Notes: generated by a model from the sequence alone, not told the origin. Shown: positions 17,930-27,314, numbered from the stretch's first letter. The stretch: DNA of 64,000 bases from Bradyrhizobium sp. BR13661 (GCF_029892425.1 NZ_JARXWB010000015.1:62001-126000), one strand, 5' to 3'. Program-made: numbers and translations.

Positions 17930-20734
17930 ATGACGACCCAGCGAGAGGTCAACGTGCACGCAAAGAACGACCGAAGCACTTTCCTCTCGACCTTGCCAGC
18001 CATGCAGAGCGACCGCACGGCAGCATTAGCAATTGTCGGCGTCTCCGCGGTCCTGTTCACGCTAGCCGTCCCTTTCGCGGGGACGCCGCTGATCCAAGTC
18101 CCGGCCTTCGTGTCGAGTTATCAATCGGCACTCGCCGTCTGCGACATCATCACCGCGGTTCTGCTGTTATCACAATTCGCCGTCCTGCGCAGCCGCGCGC
18201 TGCTGTTGCTGTCGACCGGGTATCTGTTCACCGCCGCGGCGGCAGTGACCCATTCCCTCACCTTCCCCGGGCTGTTCGCCCCCAACGGGCTGCTGGGCGC
18301 GGGCACGCAGACCACGGCCTGGCTCTACATGGTCTGGCACGGCGGGTTTCCTTTGTTCGTGCTGGCTTATGGCTGGCTGAAGGACGGCAACGGCGGCAAC
18401 AGGATCGATGGGCCGACCGGGCGTACGATCATGCTCGCTGTCCTAGGTGTGATCGTGGCGATGATCGCGATCGGCTGGGTCGTCACCGCGCAGCACGATC
18501 TGCTGCCAGTACTCCTGAAGGACGGCCGCTACACCACCACGATGATCGGCGTGGTGTCGTTCGTCTGGTCCTTGAGCTTCGCGGCGTTGATCACGCTATG
18601 GTTCCGCAGGCCGCATACCGTGATCGACATCTGGTTGATGGTCACGATGTGCGCCTGGCTGTTCGACATCGCGCTGTCGGCGATCGTCAATGTCGCCCGC
18701 TACGATCTCGGCTTCTACGCCGGCCGCCTCTACGGCCTCTGCGCCGCGGGCTTCGTGCTCGCCGTGCTCCTGGTCGAGAATGTCCGCCTCCAGGCGAGCA
18801 CGATGGGGCTCGTGGGCCGCTTGCGCGAACAATCGGCGTCCGATCGCGACTATTACGCCAAGCGCCTCGCGCTCTACGGCGCGGTGGTCGAGTCCTCCAA
18901 TGATGCCATCATCACCGAATCGCTCGACGGCCTCATCACGGGTTGGAACCGGGCCGCCGAACGCCTGTTCGGCTATTCGGCCACGGAGGCCGTCGGCCAG
19001 TCGATCGACCTCGTGGTGCCGGAAGACCGGAGGGCCGAAGCCAGGGGCATTATCAACCGCATCAGCAGCAACGAGTCGATCGCCCAGCACGAGACGGTCC
19101 GCATCGGCAAGGACGGACGCCGGATCGACGTCGTTCTGAACGTCTCGCCGCTGCGAGCGGACAATGGCGAGATCATCGGCGCATCCAAGATCGCCCACGA
19201 CATCACCGAGGAGAAGCAATCGCGAGAGAAGCTGCGCCGCGAGATCGAAGAACGCGAGCGCATCTTCGAGACCTCACAGGATCTGATCCTGGTCACCGAC
19301 GGATATGGCAATTTCGTCCAGGTCAGCCCCAGCGTGAAGAGCATTCTCGGCTTCAGCCCGGAGGATTTCATCGGCCACAGCGCGACGGAGTTCATCCACC
19401 CCGACGACCTCGAAAGGACGCGGAGCGAAATGCGCACGGCACGGCGCGGTCAAACCAAGCGTAGCTTCGAAGCGCGCTATTACCACTATGACGGCCACGA
19501 GGTTTCGCTGAACTGGGTCGGAAACTGGTCAGAACCGGTCAAGCGCCATTTCTTCATCGGCCGCGACCTGACCGAGAAGCAGGCCGCGGAAGCCCAGTTC
19601 CGGCAAGCGCAGAAGATGGATTCGATCGGGCAATTGACCGGCGGCGTCGCCCACGATTTCAACAACGTGCTCACGGTCATCACCGGCACGATCGGCATCC
19701 TGGCGGATGCGGTCGCCGACCGGCCCGAGCTTGCCGCCATCACCAAGCTGATCGACGATGCCGCCGAGCGCGGCGCGCAGCTCACGAAGCACCTCCTCGC
19801 CTTCGCCCGCAAGCAGCCGCTGCAGCCTCGGGAAATCGACGTCAACGCGCTGACGCTCGAGGCTGCCAAGCTGTTGCACCCGACACTCGGCGAGCAGATC
19901 AACATCCTGCCGCAGCTCACCGAGGACGCCTGGCCTGCTCTGGTCGATCCGGGCCAGCTCTCCACCGCGATCCTCAATCTCGCGCTGAATGCGCGAGATG
20001 CCATGCCCGACGGCGGCACGTTGGTGCTCGAGACCCGCAACATCTTCCTCGACGACGGCTACGCGAGCATGAACCCGGACGTCGTCGCCGGTAATTACGT
20101 GATGATCGCGGTCAGCGACACCGGCACTGGAATTCCGGCGGCCCTGATCGAGCGCGTGTTCGATCCCTTCTTCACCACCAAGGAAGTCGGCAAAGGCACG
20201 GGCCTTGGGCTGAGCATGGTGTTCGGCTTCGTCAAGCAGTCCGGCGGACACATCAAGATCTACAGCGAGGAAAGCCACGGCACGAGCGTGAAGATCTACC
20301 TGCCCCGATCCACGGGCGTGCAGGAGACCGAATACGAGGCACTGCAGAACGTACCCATCACCGGCGGCGACGAGAAGATCCTGATCGTCGAGGACGACGC
20401 GCTGGTGCGGCAGTATGTCGTGACCCAGGTCAAAAGCCTCGGCTACGCGGCGCTCGAAGCGGCCAATGCCGCCGAAGCGCTCGTCATCATCGATGCCGAC
20501 AAGGACATCGACCTGCTCTTCACCGACATCATCATGCCCGGCGACATGAACGGCCGCCAGCTCGCCGACGAGGCGGCGCGGCGACGGCCGGAGCTGAAGA
20601 CGCTATTCACCTCGGGCTACACGGAAAACGCCATCGTCCATCACGGCCGGCTCGATTCCGGCGTGCTATTGCTGGCCAAGCCCTACCGCAAGTCCGAACT
20701 CGCCAGGATGCTCAGGACGGCGCTGGCGAGTTGA
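17930..20734 (+). CDS. Membrane-bound MASE4-PAS-PAS hybrid histidine kinase
   Basis: 934 residues from the ATG giving MTTQREVNVH; another ATG four codons earlier is equally open. A MASE4 membrane sensor (about residues 30-270, with FTAAAAVTHSLTFPG and LLGAGTQTTAWLYMVWHGG) is followed by two PAS domains (about 310-430 and 440-560), a HisKA domain with His575 in GGVAHDFNN, an ATPase domain (ALNARDAMPDGG, DTGTGIP, GKGTGLGLSMVFG) and a C-terminal receiver with Asp866 in LLFTDIIMPG. It would autophosphorylate and pass phosphate to its own receiver, then on through a separate phosphotransfer protein or the adjacent single-domain regulator. The signal sensed is unknown. Confidence 0.92.
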   Translation: MTTQREVNVHAKNDRSTFLSTLPAMQSDRTAALAIVGVSAVLFTLAVPFAGTPLIQVPAFVSSYQSALAVCDIITAVLLLSQFAVLRSRALLLLSTGYLFTAAAAVTHSLTFPGLFAPNGLLGAGTQTTAWLYMVWHGGFPLFVLAYGWLKDGNGGNRIDGPTGRTIMLAVLGVIVAMIAIGWVVTAQHDLLPVLLKDGRYTTTMIGVVSFVWSLSFAALITLWFRRPHTVIDIWLMVTMCAWLFDIALSAIVNVARYDLGFYAGRLYGLCAAGFVLAVLLVENVRLQASTMGLVGRLREQSASDRDYYAKRLALYGAVVESSNDAIITESLDGLITGWNRAAERLFGYSATEAVGQSIDLVVPEDRRAEARGIINRISSNESIAQHETVRIGKDGRRIDVVLNVSPLRADNGEIIGASKIAHDITEEKQSREKLRREIEERERIFETSQDLILVTDGYGNFVQVSPSVKSILGFSPEDFIGHSATEFIHPDDLERTRSEMRTARRGQTKRSFEARYYHYDGHEVSLNWVGNWSEPVKRHFFIGRDLTEKQAAEAQFRQAQKMDSIGQLTGGVAHDFNNVLTVITGTIGILADAVADRPELAAITKLIDDAAERGAQLTKHLLAFARKQPLQPREIDVNALTLEAAKLLHPTLGEQINILPQLTEDAWPALVDPGQLSTAILNLALNARDAMPDGGTLVLETRNIFLDDGYASMNPDVVAGNYVMIAVSDTGTGIPAALIERVFDPFFTTKEVGKGTGLGLSMVFGFVKQSGGHIKIYSEESHGTSVKIYLPRSTGVQETEYEALQNVPITGGDEKILIVEDDALVRQYVVTQVKSLGYAALEAANAAEALVIIDADKDIDLLFTDIIMPGDMNGRQLADEAARRRPELKTLFTSGYTENAIVHHGRLDSGVLLLAKPYRKSELARMLRTALAS

Positions 20735-20781
20735 GCCTGCCGCTCGCGTACGCTATCGCTGAGCGATGCTAGCCGCATGGA

Positions 20782-21789
20782 GTGCCGTCCTTGAAAAACC
20801 TCCTCACCGATATCGCCGGCGTTCGCGTCGGCCATGCCCATGACGCCAAGCTCGCCTCTGGCGCGACGGCGATCGTGTTCGACCAGCCGGCGGTAGCGGC
20901 GATCGACATCCGCGGCGGCGGCCCGGGCACGCGCGAGGACGCGTTGCTCGGCCTTGCCAACACGGTCGAGCGCGTTGACGCGATCGCGCTGTCGGGAGGC
21001 TCGGCGTTCGGGATCGAGACCGGCGGCGGCGTGCAGGCCTGGCTCGCCGAGCAGGGCCGCGGCTTCCGCGTCCGCGAGGCTCTGATCCCGATCGTGCCGG
21101 GTGCGATCCTGTTCGATCTGCTCAACGGCGGCGACAAGGCGTGGGGCCGCTTTCCGCCCTATCGCGAGCTCGGCTACGCCGCAGCGGCCGCCGCAGGGGC
21201 GGAGTTTGCACTCGGCAGCGTCGGCGCAGGGCTCGGTGCCACCACCGCAACATTCAAAGGCGGACTCGGCTCGGCATCCGCCGTCACCAGCAGCGGCGTC
21301 AAGGTCGCGGCGATCATCGCCGTGAATGCGGTGGGCAGCACCACCGTCGGCGACGGACCGTGGTTTTGGGCGGCGCCGTTCGAGATCGACGGCGAATTCG
21401 GCGGCCGCGGACTGCCCGACAAATTCACCGAGGACATGCTCAGGATGCGCATCAAGGGTGGCCCTGCTGCGACCGAGCGCGAGAACACCACGATCGGCGT
21501 CGTCGTCACCGATGCGGTGCTGACCAAGCCCCAGGCCAAGCGGCTGGCGATGATCGCACACACTGGCTTTGCGCGCGCGATCTATCCAGTGCACGCCCCG
21601 ACCGACGGCGACGTGCTGTTCGCCGCAGCGACATGCGAAAAGCCGATCGATCCGATCGTCGGCCTCACCGAGCTCGGCATGGTCGCCGCCAACGTGGTCG
21701 CACGCGCGATCGCCCGCGGCATCTACGGCGCAACCGCGCTGCCGTTTGCCGGCGCGCAGCCGGCGTGGAAGGATCGGTTCGGCGCGTAA
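20782..21789 (+). CDS. P1-family (DmpA/NylC-like) self-cleaving peptidase
   Basis: 335 residues from GTG; a TTG at 20791 with GGAG eight bases before it is an equally good start. The family is marked by LTDIAGVRVGHAHD, GGGPGTREDALL, LSGGSAFGIETGGGV and, at residues 234-238, ENTTIG. In NylC-type enzymes the chain cuts itself between Asn and Thr in this motif, and the new Thr (here Thr236) becomes the nucleophile. Members include aminopeptidases and oligoamide hydrolases. The substrate cannot be told from sequence. Confidence 0.88.
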   Translation: MPSLKNLLTDIAGVRVGHAHDAKLASGATAIVFDQPAVAAIDIRGGGPGTREDALLGLANTVERVDAIALSGGSAFGIETGGGVQAWLAEQGRGFRVREALIPIVPGAILFDLLNGGDKAWGRFPPYRELGYAAAAAAGAEFALGSVGAGLGATTATFKGGLGSASAVTSSGVKVAAIIAVNAVGSTTVGDGPWFWAAPFEIDGEFGGRGLPDKFTEDMLRMRIKGGPAATERENTTIGVVVTDAVLTKPQAKRLAMIAHTGFARAIYPVHAPTDGDVLFAAATCEKPIDPIVGLTELGMVAANVVARAIARGIYGATALPFAGAQPAWKDRFGA

Positions 21790-21816
21790 GGAATGCGCGC
21801 CTCTCTCCCGCGCACG

Positions 21817-21845
21817 CGTCATCGCCCGGCGAAGGCCGGACGACG
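21817..21845. repeat. Short palindromic element between convergent genes
   Basis: CGTC-ATCGCCCGGC-GAAG-GCCGG-ACGACG forms a stem with an imperfect top. It sits between the ends of the P1 peptidase and LptA-like genes and may act as a weak two-way terminator. No T-run is present. Confidence 0.4.
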
Positions 21846-21856
21846 GTTGCAGGACA

Positions 21857-22540
21857 TCACTTCTTCGGCCGCGGCGCAGATGGAGCTGGCGGCGAGGCCT
21901 GCGGTCCACAGTCCTTGTTTGATGACTGGTCGACCAGCACTTGAACCGTCCCGGTGTCGGACTCGACCCGTGAGACGCCCGTGGTCATGTCGACTAGCAG
22001 GCGCGAACCGCGGATCACGCTCTTGCATTGACTGAGCACCACGCCGCCGGCCAGGGTGATCAGATTGGTCCTGGTGTCGAAAATGGCGCTCTCGCCCGTT
22101 GCGATCTGATCCTTTTGGACCACCACGACGTTGCCCCTCGCCTCCAGCCGGCGGATCGACGAACTTCCATCAGGTCCCGGCGTTGCTGATTGTAGCGGCG
22201 CAGCGCTGGCCTTTCCGTTTGTCGGGGTCGAGCTCGAATCGTAGAACACGACAAGCCTCCTGGACGTCATCGTGGTGTCGCCCTGCACCACCTTCACCTT
22301 GCCTGAAAAGGTTGCTTCGCCCTTTTTATGGCGCAGCTCAAGCGATGCCGCCTCGATGCTGATGCGCTGGTCCCGGTTCTGCGCAAATCCCTGCATGGCA
22401 TTGGGGACATTCGTGGCCGGCCCCTGCGTAGCAGCCTCGCAATAGACGATGGAAGCGATGAGCGCGAAAAGCGTCAACATCGAGAGATGCGCGAAGCGGC
22501 GGCGAAAATTGGTGGGCAGATCGGCCAAATTCCCGGACAT
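21857..22540 (-). CDS. LptA/OstA-like periplasmic protein
   Basis: 227 residues with an N-terminal hydrophobic segment (LSMLTLFALIASIVYCEA). The body has the OstA/LptA beta-jellyroll pattern: ISIEAASLELRHKKGEATFSGKVKVVQGDTTMTSRRLVVFYD, then RRLEARGNVVVVQKDQIATGESAIFDTRTNLITLAGGVVLSQ. LptA carries lipopolysaccharide across the periplasm. This gene stands away from lptC and lptB, so it could be a paralogue. The tail is Pro/Ala rich. The start is uncertain because ribosome-site spacing is poor. Confidence 0.82.
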   Translation of the reverse strand: MSGNLADLPTNFRRRFAHLSMLTLFALIASIVYCEAATQGPATNVPNAMQGFAQNRDQRISIEAASLELRHKKGEATFSGKVKVVQGDTTMTSRRLVVFYDSSSTPTNGKASAAPLQSATPGPDGSSSIRRLEARGNVVVVQKDQIATGESAIFDTRTNLITLAGGVVLSQCKSVIRGSRLLVDMTTGVSRVESDTGTVQVLVDQSSNKDCGPQASPPAPSAPRPKK

Positions 22541-22676
22541 GCTCCATCATTACGAAGAATTCGTTCAGATGGGAATGGAATTGGTTGCTTTCGCCCTTGT
22601 AGACCACTTCTGGCTGGTGTCGGCGTGCGTGATCGCATGCCGACAGATTGAGTCCACGACGCCCCGGTAAGACTGC

Positions 22677-23489
22677 TTACACGCTCATCGACATCGTGGA
22701 AGCCGCGGATCCCGACGATCCTTGCGTCTGGTTCTGCATCATCTGTGCGAACCAGTCATAGGGCGTGTTGCCAGCGCCGGAACCATTCGAAGAGCTGGAA
22801 GCGCCCGGCACGGTCGTCGACATCTTGAAGCCGTCGGCATAGGTGACGGTGGTGGTAGTCGACCCGTCGGCGCCGGTCGTGGTGGTCGAGGTCGATCCGC
22901 CGCTCGACGATGACGACGAGGAATCCGAGCCGCTGCCGGATGCATCACCGGAGCCGCTCGCGGCCTCGGCGTGGTGGTGGCCGCCATGATGACCGCCGGC
23001 ACCCTTCAGCGCCTTCGACATCTCATCGAGACTGACGCTGCCGTCCGAATTGGTATCGAGCTTGGAGAACACGTCGTCGGCCTTCGCCAGATTGGTGCCG
23101 CCGGCGCCCAGTGCGTTCTCGAATTCCGACTTGGTGACCTTGCCGTCGCCATTCGCGTCGATCTGTGAGAACAGATCTTTCAGAGCAGCGTCGCGGCTCG
23201 TCGAAGTCGTGGAACTGGTCGCGCTGCCGCTCGAGTCCGACGACTTGCTCTGCGCCGCGAACAGCGCATTCATCGTCTCCGGCGAGATCTGCGGATAATA
23301 GCCCGCATTCGCCCACGCGGTCGCACTGCTGTTCGTGCTGCTGTTGCTGGTGTTGCTGCTGTCGATCGCAAATGGATTGGTCGTCGCGCTTTGCGACGAT
23401 CCTGTCTGCTGCGTCGAGGACGATTTCGAGCTCGTCAGCGATTGAATGGCATCAAGCGCACTCGAGACGGCGCCAAGCGCAAACAACAT
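22677..23489 (-). CDS. EF-hand protein with Ser/Thr-rich and His-rich regions
   Basis: 270 residues from an ATG with GGAG seven bases upstream. Two EF-hand loops, DANGDGKVTKSEF and DTNSDGSVSLDEM, carry the expected acidic and Gly positions and should bind calcium. A histidine cluster (GGHHGGHHHAE) follows. The rest is very rich in Ser, Thr and Gly, low complexity and probably disordered. There is no clear cleavable signal, although the first 20 residues are hydrophobic. A calcium-responsive or surface-exposed role is possible but not shown. Confidence 0.82.
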   Translation of the reverse strand: MLFALGAVSSALDAIQSLTSSKSSSTQQTGSSQSATTNPFAIDSSNTSNSSTNSSATAWANAGYYPQISPETMNALFAAQSKSSDSSGSATSSTTSTSRDAALKDLFSQIDANGDGKVTKSEFENALGAGGTNLAKADDVFSKLDTNSDGSVSLDEMSKALKGAGGHHGGHHHAEAASGSGDASGSGSDSSSSSSSGGSTSTTTTGADGSTTTTVTYADGFKMSTTVPGASSSSNGSGAGNTPYDWFAQMMQNQTQGSSGSAASTMSMSV

Positions 23490-23743
23490 TGCACAACTCC
23501 AACCCTTGCGGCATGCCGCGGCCAATGTTCTGGCTGTTAAGGTCAGCAAGCGTCGTGCCAGCGCGAAAAGCTCAATGAAATCCGCATCTGCCGTGCTTTG
23601 CAGGGTGCGGGAACAGCGGCAATTCATGCCGCCGGCGGCAGAAATTTCCGCCCACAGGAAGCTGCTCCTCCCTGCATTGCCCGGCCGGAAGGCCCATGTT
23701 AGGCGAGGCCATTCGCCCCTCGGCCGCCACGGGAAACCGCGTC

Positions 23744-24445
23744 ATGACCCAAACCTTCGCCCCCCGCCCCCTGGCAATCGCGCCCTCGATCCTGGCCTCG
23801 GATTTCTCCAAGCTCGGCGAGGAGGTTCGCGCGGTGGATGCGGCTGGTGCCGACTGGATCCATCTCGACGTGATGGACGGGCATTTCGTTCCGAACATCT
23901 CCTACGGCCCCGATGTCATCAAGGCCATGCGTCCGCACACCAGGAAAGTGTTCGACGCGCATCTGATGATCTCGCCCTGCGATCCCTACCTCGAGGCCTT
24001 CGCCAAGGCCGGCTGCGACCACATCACCGTGCATGCCGAGGCCGGCCCGCATTTGCACCGCTCACTGCAGGCGATCCGCGCGCTCGGCAAGAAAGCCGGC
24101 GTCTCGCTCAATCCGGGCACGCCGATCAGCGTGCTCGAATATGTGCTCGACCTGGTCGATCTCGTGCTGGTGATGTCGGTCAATCCCGGCTTCGGCGGCC
24201 AGGCCTTCATCCCGTCCGCGATCGGCAAGATCCGCGACATCCGCGCGATGACGGCGGGACGGCCAATCGACATCGAGGTTGACGGCGGCGTCGGTCCCGA
24301 CGTTGCTGGCGCGCTTGCGGCAGCCGGCGCCAATGCTTTCGTCGCCGGCACCTCCGTGTTCAAGGGCGGCACGCAGGACGCCTACAAGAACAATATAGCA
24401 GCGATCCGCAACGCGGCGCTCGGGGCGCGCGGCGAAGCGATCTGA
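23744..24445 (+). CDS. rpe: Ribulose-phosphate 3-epimerase
   Basis: 233 residues from the ATG giving MTQTFAPRPLAIAPSILASDF. TIM-barrel enzyme of the pentose phosphate and Calvin pathways, interconverting ribulose 5-phosphate and xylulose 5-phosphate. Family motifs are all present: WIHLDVMDGHFVPN (catalytic Asp and metal His), FDAHLMI, VLVMSVNPGFGGQ and EVDGGV. The frame extends 16 codons upstream without homology, so the shorter start is preferred. Confidence 0.95.
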   Translation: MTQTFAPRPLAIAPSILASDFSKLGEEVRAVDAAGADWIHLDVMDGHFVPNISYGPDVIKAMRPHTRKVFDAHLMISPCDPYLEAFAKAGCDHITVHAEAGPHLHRSLQAIRALGKKAGVSLNPGTPISVLEYVLDLVDLVLVMSVNPGFGGQAFIPSAIGKIRDIRAMTAGRPIDIEVDGGVGPDVAGALAAAGANAFVAGTSVFKGGTQDAYKNNIAAIRNAALGARGEAI

Positions 24446-24594
24446 AGCGCAAATTCGCCCGCAAATCTGCGGTTCTTACGGGGATTGCGGCGCGCAATGC
24501 CTAAAATTGCAACCACGATCCGTACTCCTCCGGGCTTCCCTGATTCGCGCAAATCACCGCTAGTGATTCCTGCCTGATTTGACAGGAGCACATC

Positions 24595-24735
24595 ATGACG
24601 ACGACCCTGGTTTGGACTGGCGTGGCGTTGTGGATTGGTTTTTGTGCGTTCGTTGTGTTCGGCCCTTCGGCCGGACCGGTAAAGGTCCCGGCGCGTTCGA
24701 CCCGCATGATCGGTCGCAACCGCTATCAGGGCTGA
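24595..24735 (+). CDS. 46-residue single-helix membrane protein
   Basis: Reads MTTTLVWTGVALWIGFCAFV and then a short soluble tail ending IGRNRYQG. A strong AGGAG ribosome site is nine bases before the ATG. One hydrophobic helix (about residues 4-24) followed by a basic segment suggests an inner-membrane microprotein with the tail in the cytoplasm. It is the first of three tiny genes in a row. I do not recognise a family. Confidence 0.6.
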   Translation: MTTTLVWTGVALWIGFCAFVVFGPSAGPVKVPARSTRMIGRNRYQG

Positions 24736-24739
24736 CACC

Positions 24740-24919
24740 ATGCAGATTGCCCTCGTGAAACGTCAGCCGAAACGCAGGTGTCGCATCCCGCGCCGTCCGC
24801 ATCCGAACCTCGACTATTTCTTCGGTCGGCTCGAGCTCGCCGAAGGTGAGATGCGCGACGATCCCGGCGCCGACACGGCCGACAAGGATCATCCGTTCCG
24901 GTCACCACGCCGGCATTGA
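24740..24919 (+). CDS. Possible 59-residue basic protein
   Basis: Starts four bases after the previous stop with MQIALVKRQPKRRCRIPRRP and ends FRSPRRH. It is rich in Arg and Pro, with one DYFFGRLELAEGEM helix-like segment. Tight spacing to the gene before supports translation by coupling, but no ribosome site of its own is visible and composition alone cannot prove coding. Kept at low confidence. Confidence 0.4.
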   Translation: MQIALVKRQPKRRCRIPRRPHPNLDYFFGRLELAEGEMRDDPGADTADKDHPFRSPRRH

Positions 24920-24941
24920 AATCATTTTCCGGACTCATCAG

Positions 24942-25133
24942 ATGAAACCGCACTGCCCGACCTGCCTGAAGGAAATGACCAAGGCGTCCGCATCGCGTAA
25001 TCTCTTCAACTGCGAGCCCTGCCGCGAGATCATCCAGTACTTCGGCGGCAGTGCGGATCACGGCGAGCCCGGCCCCCAGTTCTCCTGGCCGATCCGCCGC
25101 AAGCGTGCCTTCCACACCGCCCACGCGGCCTGA
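24942..25133 (+). CDS. 63-residue zinc-ribbon-like protein
   Basis: Starts MKPHCPTCLKEMTKASASRN and continues LFNCEPCREIIQYF. The CPTC and CEPC pairs are spaced like a small zinc ribbon, so the protein probably binds one zinc ion. The tail is FHTAHAA. It begins 22 bases after the possible basic-protein gene and ends seven bases before the convergent kinase gene. The role is unknown; such ribbons bind nucleic acids or serve structural functions. Confidence 0.65.
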   Translation: MKPHCPTCLKEMTKASASRNLFNCEPCREIIQYFGGSADHGEPGPQFSWPIRRKRAFHTAHAA

Positions 25134-25139
25134 CCTTTC

Positions 25140-26573
25140 CTAACCCCACACGACGCCGGCGCCAGGTTTCGCCGCAGCCATCCGCTGCGGCCGAACCACG
25201 GTGACGGTACAGGTCGCTTCCGCCGCCACCTTGGCCGAGACACTGCCGAGCAGCGTGCGCCTGAACGAACTCTGCCGCGCGCCGATGATGAGATGGTCGA
25301 CCTGGTTGACCTCGGCAAATTCGAGCACCGCCGCAGCGGGATCTACCGCTTCCAGCACGTGAACCGACAACCGGCTCTCGTCGAGCTTCAGCGGCGTGGC
25401 CCAATGCCGCAATGCGACCAGGCGGTCGATATGCTTGTTGGAGCCCTGCTCGTCCAGCGTCTTGTCGATAGCGATGCGGTTGAGCTTCAGCACGTTGACG
25501 CAGGCGAGCCGCGCTGACGGCAGGGTCGCGAGAATGCGCTCGGTGGTCACACGCAACGCCTCGTTCAGCTCCGGCTCACCTTCGACCGTGTCGAGCGCCA
25601 CTGCGAGGATCGGGCTCGTTGCGATCTGCTCGGCAACATCCGACTTCGCCCGCGACGGCTTGACGTCCTGGTTGAAACGGCGCCGCCACGCGACGCTGAG
25701 GGGATCGCGCTTCATTCGTTCCGAACGCGCGGTCAGCTTGACCTGGTTCGGATGAGCGAGATCGAAGGCGAGCTGAGTCGCGGTCGGATAGCGCCAGACC
25801 GGTTCGATCTCCAGGCACCGCAGCACCACTTCCTGGAGCCAGGGCGGGTAGTCGGCGCGCAAGCTTCGTGGCGGGTACGGGTCACGCCACAGCCTCCGCC
25901 GCATCGCGCGCAGCGTCTCGCCCTCGCCGAAGGGACGTTCGCCGGTCGTGAAGAAATAGAGCAGCACGCCGAGCGAAAACAAATCGCTGCGCGGATCGTC
26001 GCGCACGCCGAGCAGCCGCTCCGGCGCCATATAGGGCGCGGTGCCGTAAGGCAGGCGGAACTCCTCCTGCAACAGATCGGGCAGATGGTCGTGATGCGAG
26101 AGGCCGTAATCGATCAGCACGGCATCACCGTTGTCGCGGAACATGATGCTGCTGGGCTTGATGTCGTGATGGATGACGTTCTGGCGGTGCAGATCGGCGA
26201 GCGCGGCCGCGATCCTCGCAACCAGCAGCCGCGCCTCCTCGTAAGGCAGCGGCAGATCGGGCAACCGCTTGTACAGCGTGGTGCCGGGAATGCACTCGAT
26301 CACGGCATAGGCCTGGTGCGCGAAATCGCCGGTGCCATAGCAGTGCGGGACGTGCGGACCGGTGAGCCGCGGCAGGATCATCATCTCCATCTCGAAGGAG
26401 ACGATCGCGGCGGGGTCCTCGCCTTCCGAGGCGCGCGGGACCTTCATCAGCAGCGGCACGTCGATGCCGGGATGAGTGGCAGTCCACAGCGTCGCCATGC
26501 CGCCGGCATGGACGCATTCGCCGATGGTGTAGCCGTCGATCTCCGCGCCTGATTTGACCAGGGATTTGGGCAT
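25140..26573 (-). CDS. Protein kinase fused to a universal stress protein domain
   Basis: 477 residues. The kinase domain (about 15-265) has a glycine loop (CVHAGGMATLW), beta-3 Lys in LLMKVPRA, catalytic loop HHDIKPSSIMF, DYG in place of DFG, and APERL. The HRD Arg is His and the magnesium-binding Asn is Ser, so activity may be reduced or unusual. From about residue 310 a universal stress domain follows, with GARQSSFRRTLLGSVS matching the nucleotide-binding G-2x-G-9x-G(S) type. Its ATG directly abuts the stop of the metallophosphoesterase gene, so the two are coupled. Together they suggest a phosphorylation switch tied to energy or stress state; this is inferred. Confidence 0.88.
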   Translation of the reverse strand: MPKSLVKSGAEIDGYTIGECVHAGGMATLWTATHPGIDVPLLMKVPRASEGEDPAAIVSFEMEMMILPRLTGPHVPHCYGTGDFAHQAYAVIECIPGTTLYKRLPDLPLPYEEARLLVARIAAALADLHRQNVIHHDIKPSSIMFRDNGDAVLIDYGLSHHDHLPDLLQEEFRLPYGTAPYMAPERLLGVRDDPRSDLFSLGVLLYFFTTGERPFGEGETLRAMRRRLWRDPYPPRSLRADYPPWLQEVVLRCLEIEPVWRYPTATQLAFDLAHPNQVKLTARSERMKRDPLSVAWRRRFNQDVKPSRAKSDVAEQIATSPILAVALDTVEGEPELNEALRVTTERILATLPSARLACVNVLKLNRIAIDKTLDEQGSNKHIDRLVALRHWATPLKLDESRLSVHVLEAVDPAAAVLEFAEVNQVDHLIIGARQSSFRRTLLGSVSAKVAAEATCTVTVVRPQRMAAAKPGAGVVWG

Positions 26574-27314
26574 CTAGCGCCCCTGCGAGAGGCGGTCGGC
26601 GAGCCAGGGTGGCAGGCCGTTCTCGCGGATCTTGTTCGCCGCGCTCGCGATGTCATAGGGCACGCGGCAATAGGTGATCTGGCACGAGACGGTGTCGAAC
26701 AGCACAAAGGATGCCGCGGGATCGCCGTCGCGCGGCTGGCCGACCGAGCCGAGCACCGCGAGCCATTGCCGGCCGCGAAGCAGCTGCACCGGCACATCGG
26801 TCTTGGGCACGAAGCTCGTCATCTTCGCCGTCACGGACATCGAGTAGAGCGCGGGCCGATGGACGTGGCCGCAGAAAGTGACGTGGGACGGCGTCGAGAT
26901 CAAGCTCTTGGCGGCATCCGCCGTCGAGCGGACGTAATGCCAGCGCTTCGGGCTCGAAGCCTCCGAATGCACGTATAGACGATCGCTGTCCTCAACGAGC
27001 ATCGGCAGCTCCGCCAGGAACCGCCGCTGTGCCGCGTCGAGCCGCCCGCGGGTCCACTCAATCGCGATCTGGGCCTCGTTATTCATGCTTTCCGTCGTGG
27101 AGCTGACAGCTTCGTCATGGTTGCCGCGCACCGCCACAGCGCCATGGGCAACCAGATCCATGGCCGTCTCCACGACCCATTCCGGGTCGGCGCCATAGCC
27201 GACGAAATCGCCGAGCAGAATGAACCGCTCCGCGCCCTTCGCGCGGGCCACCTTCAGGCACGCTTCGAACGCCTGCCGGTTGCCGTGGATATCCGAGAAG
27301 ACAGCGAGAAGCAC
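26574..27314 (-). CDS. Calcineurin-like metallophosphoesterase
   Basis: 246 residues from a GTG with GGAGG just upstream. The metal-binding motifs are complete: FSDIHGN (residues 6-12), LGDFVGYG, VRGNHDEA and CGHVHRP. The family (YfcE/MPP type) hydrolyses phosphomonoesters or diesters with two metal ions. The end touches the start of the kinase gene with no intervening base, implying a functional pair; it could reverse the kinase's work or act on a nucleotide, and neither is shown by sequence. Confidence 0.88.
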   Translation of the reverse strand: MLLAVFSDIHGNRQAFEACLKVARAKGAERFILLGDFVGYGADPEWVVETAMDLVAHGAVAVRGNHDEAVSSTTESMNNEAQIAIEWTRGRLDAAQRRFLAELPMLVEDSDRLYVHSEASSPKRWHYVRSTADAAKSLISTPSHVTFCGHVHRPALYSMSVTAKMTSFVPKTDVPVQLLRGRQWLAVLGSVGQPRDGDPAASFVLFDTVSCQITYCRVPYDIASAANKIRENGLPPWLADRLSQGR

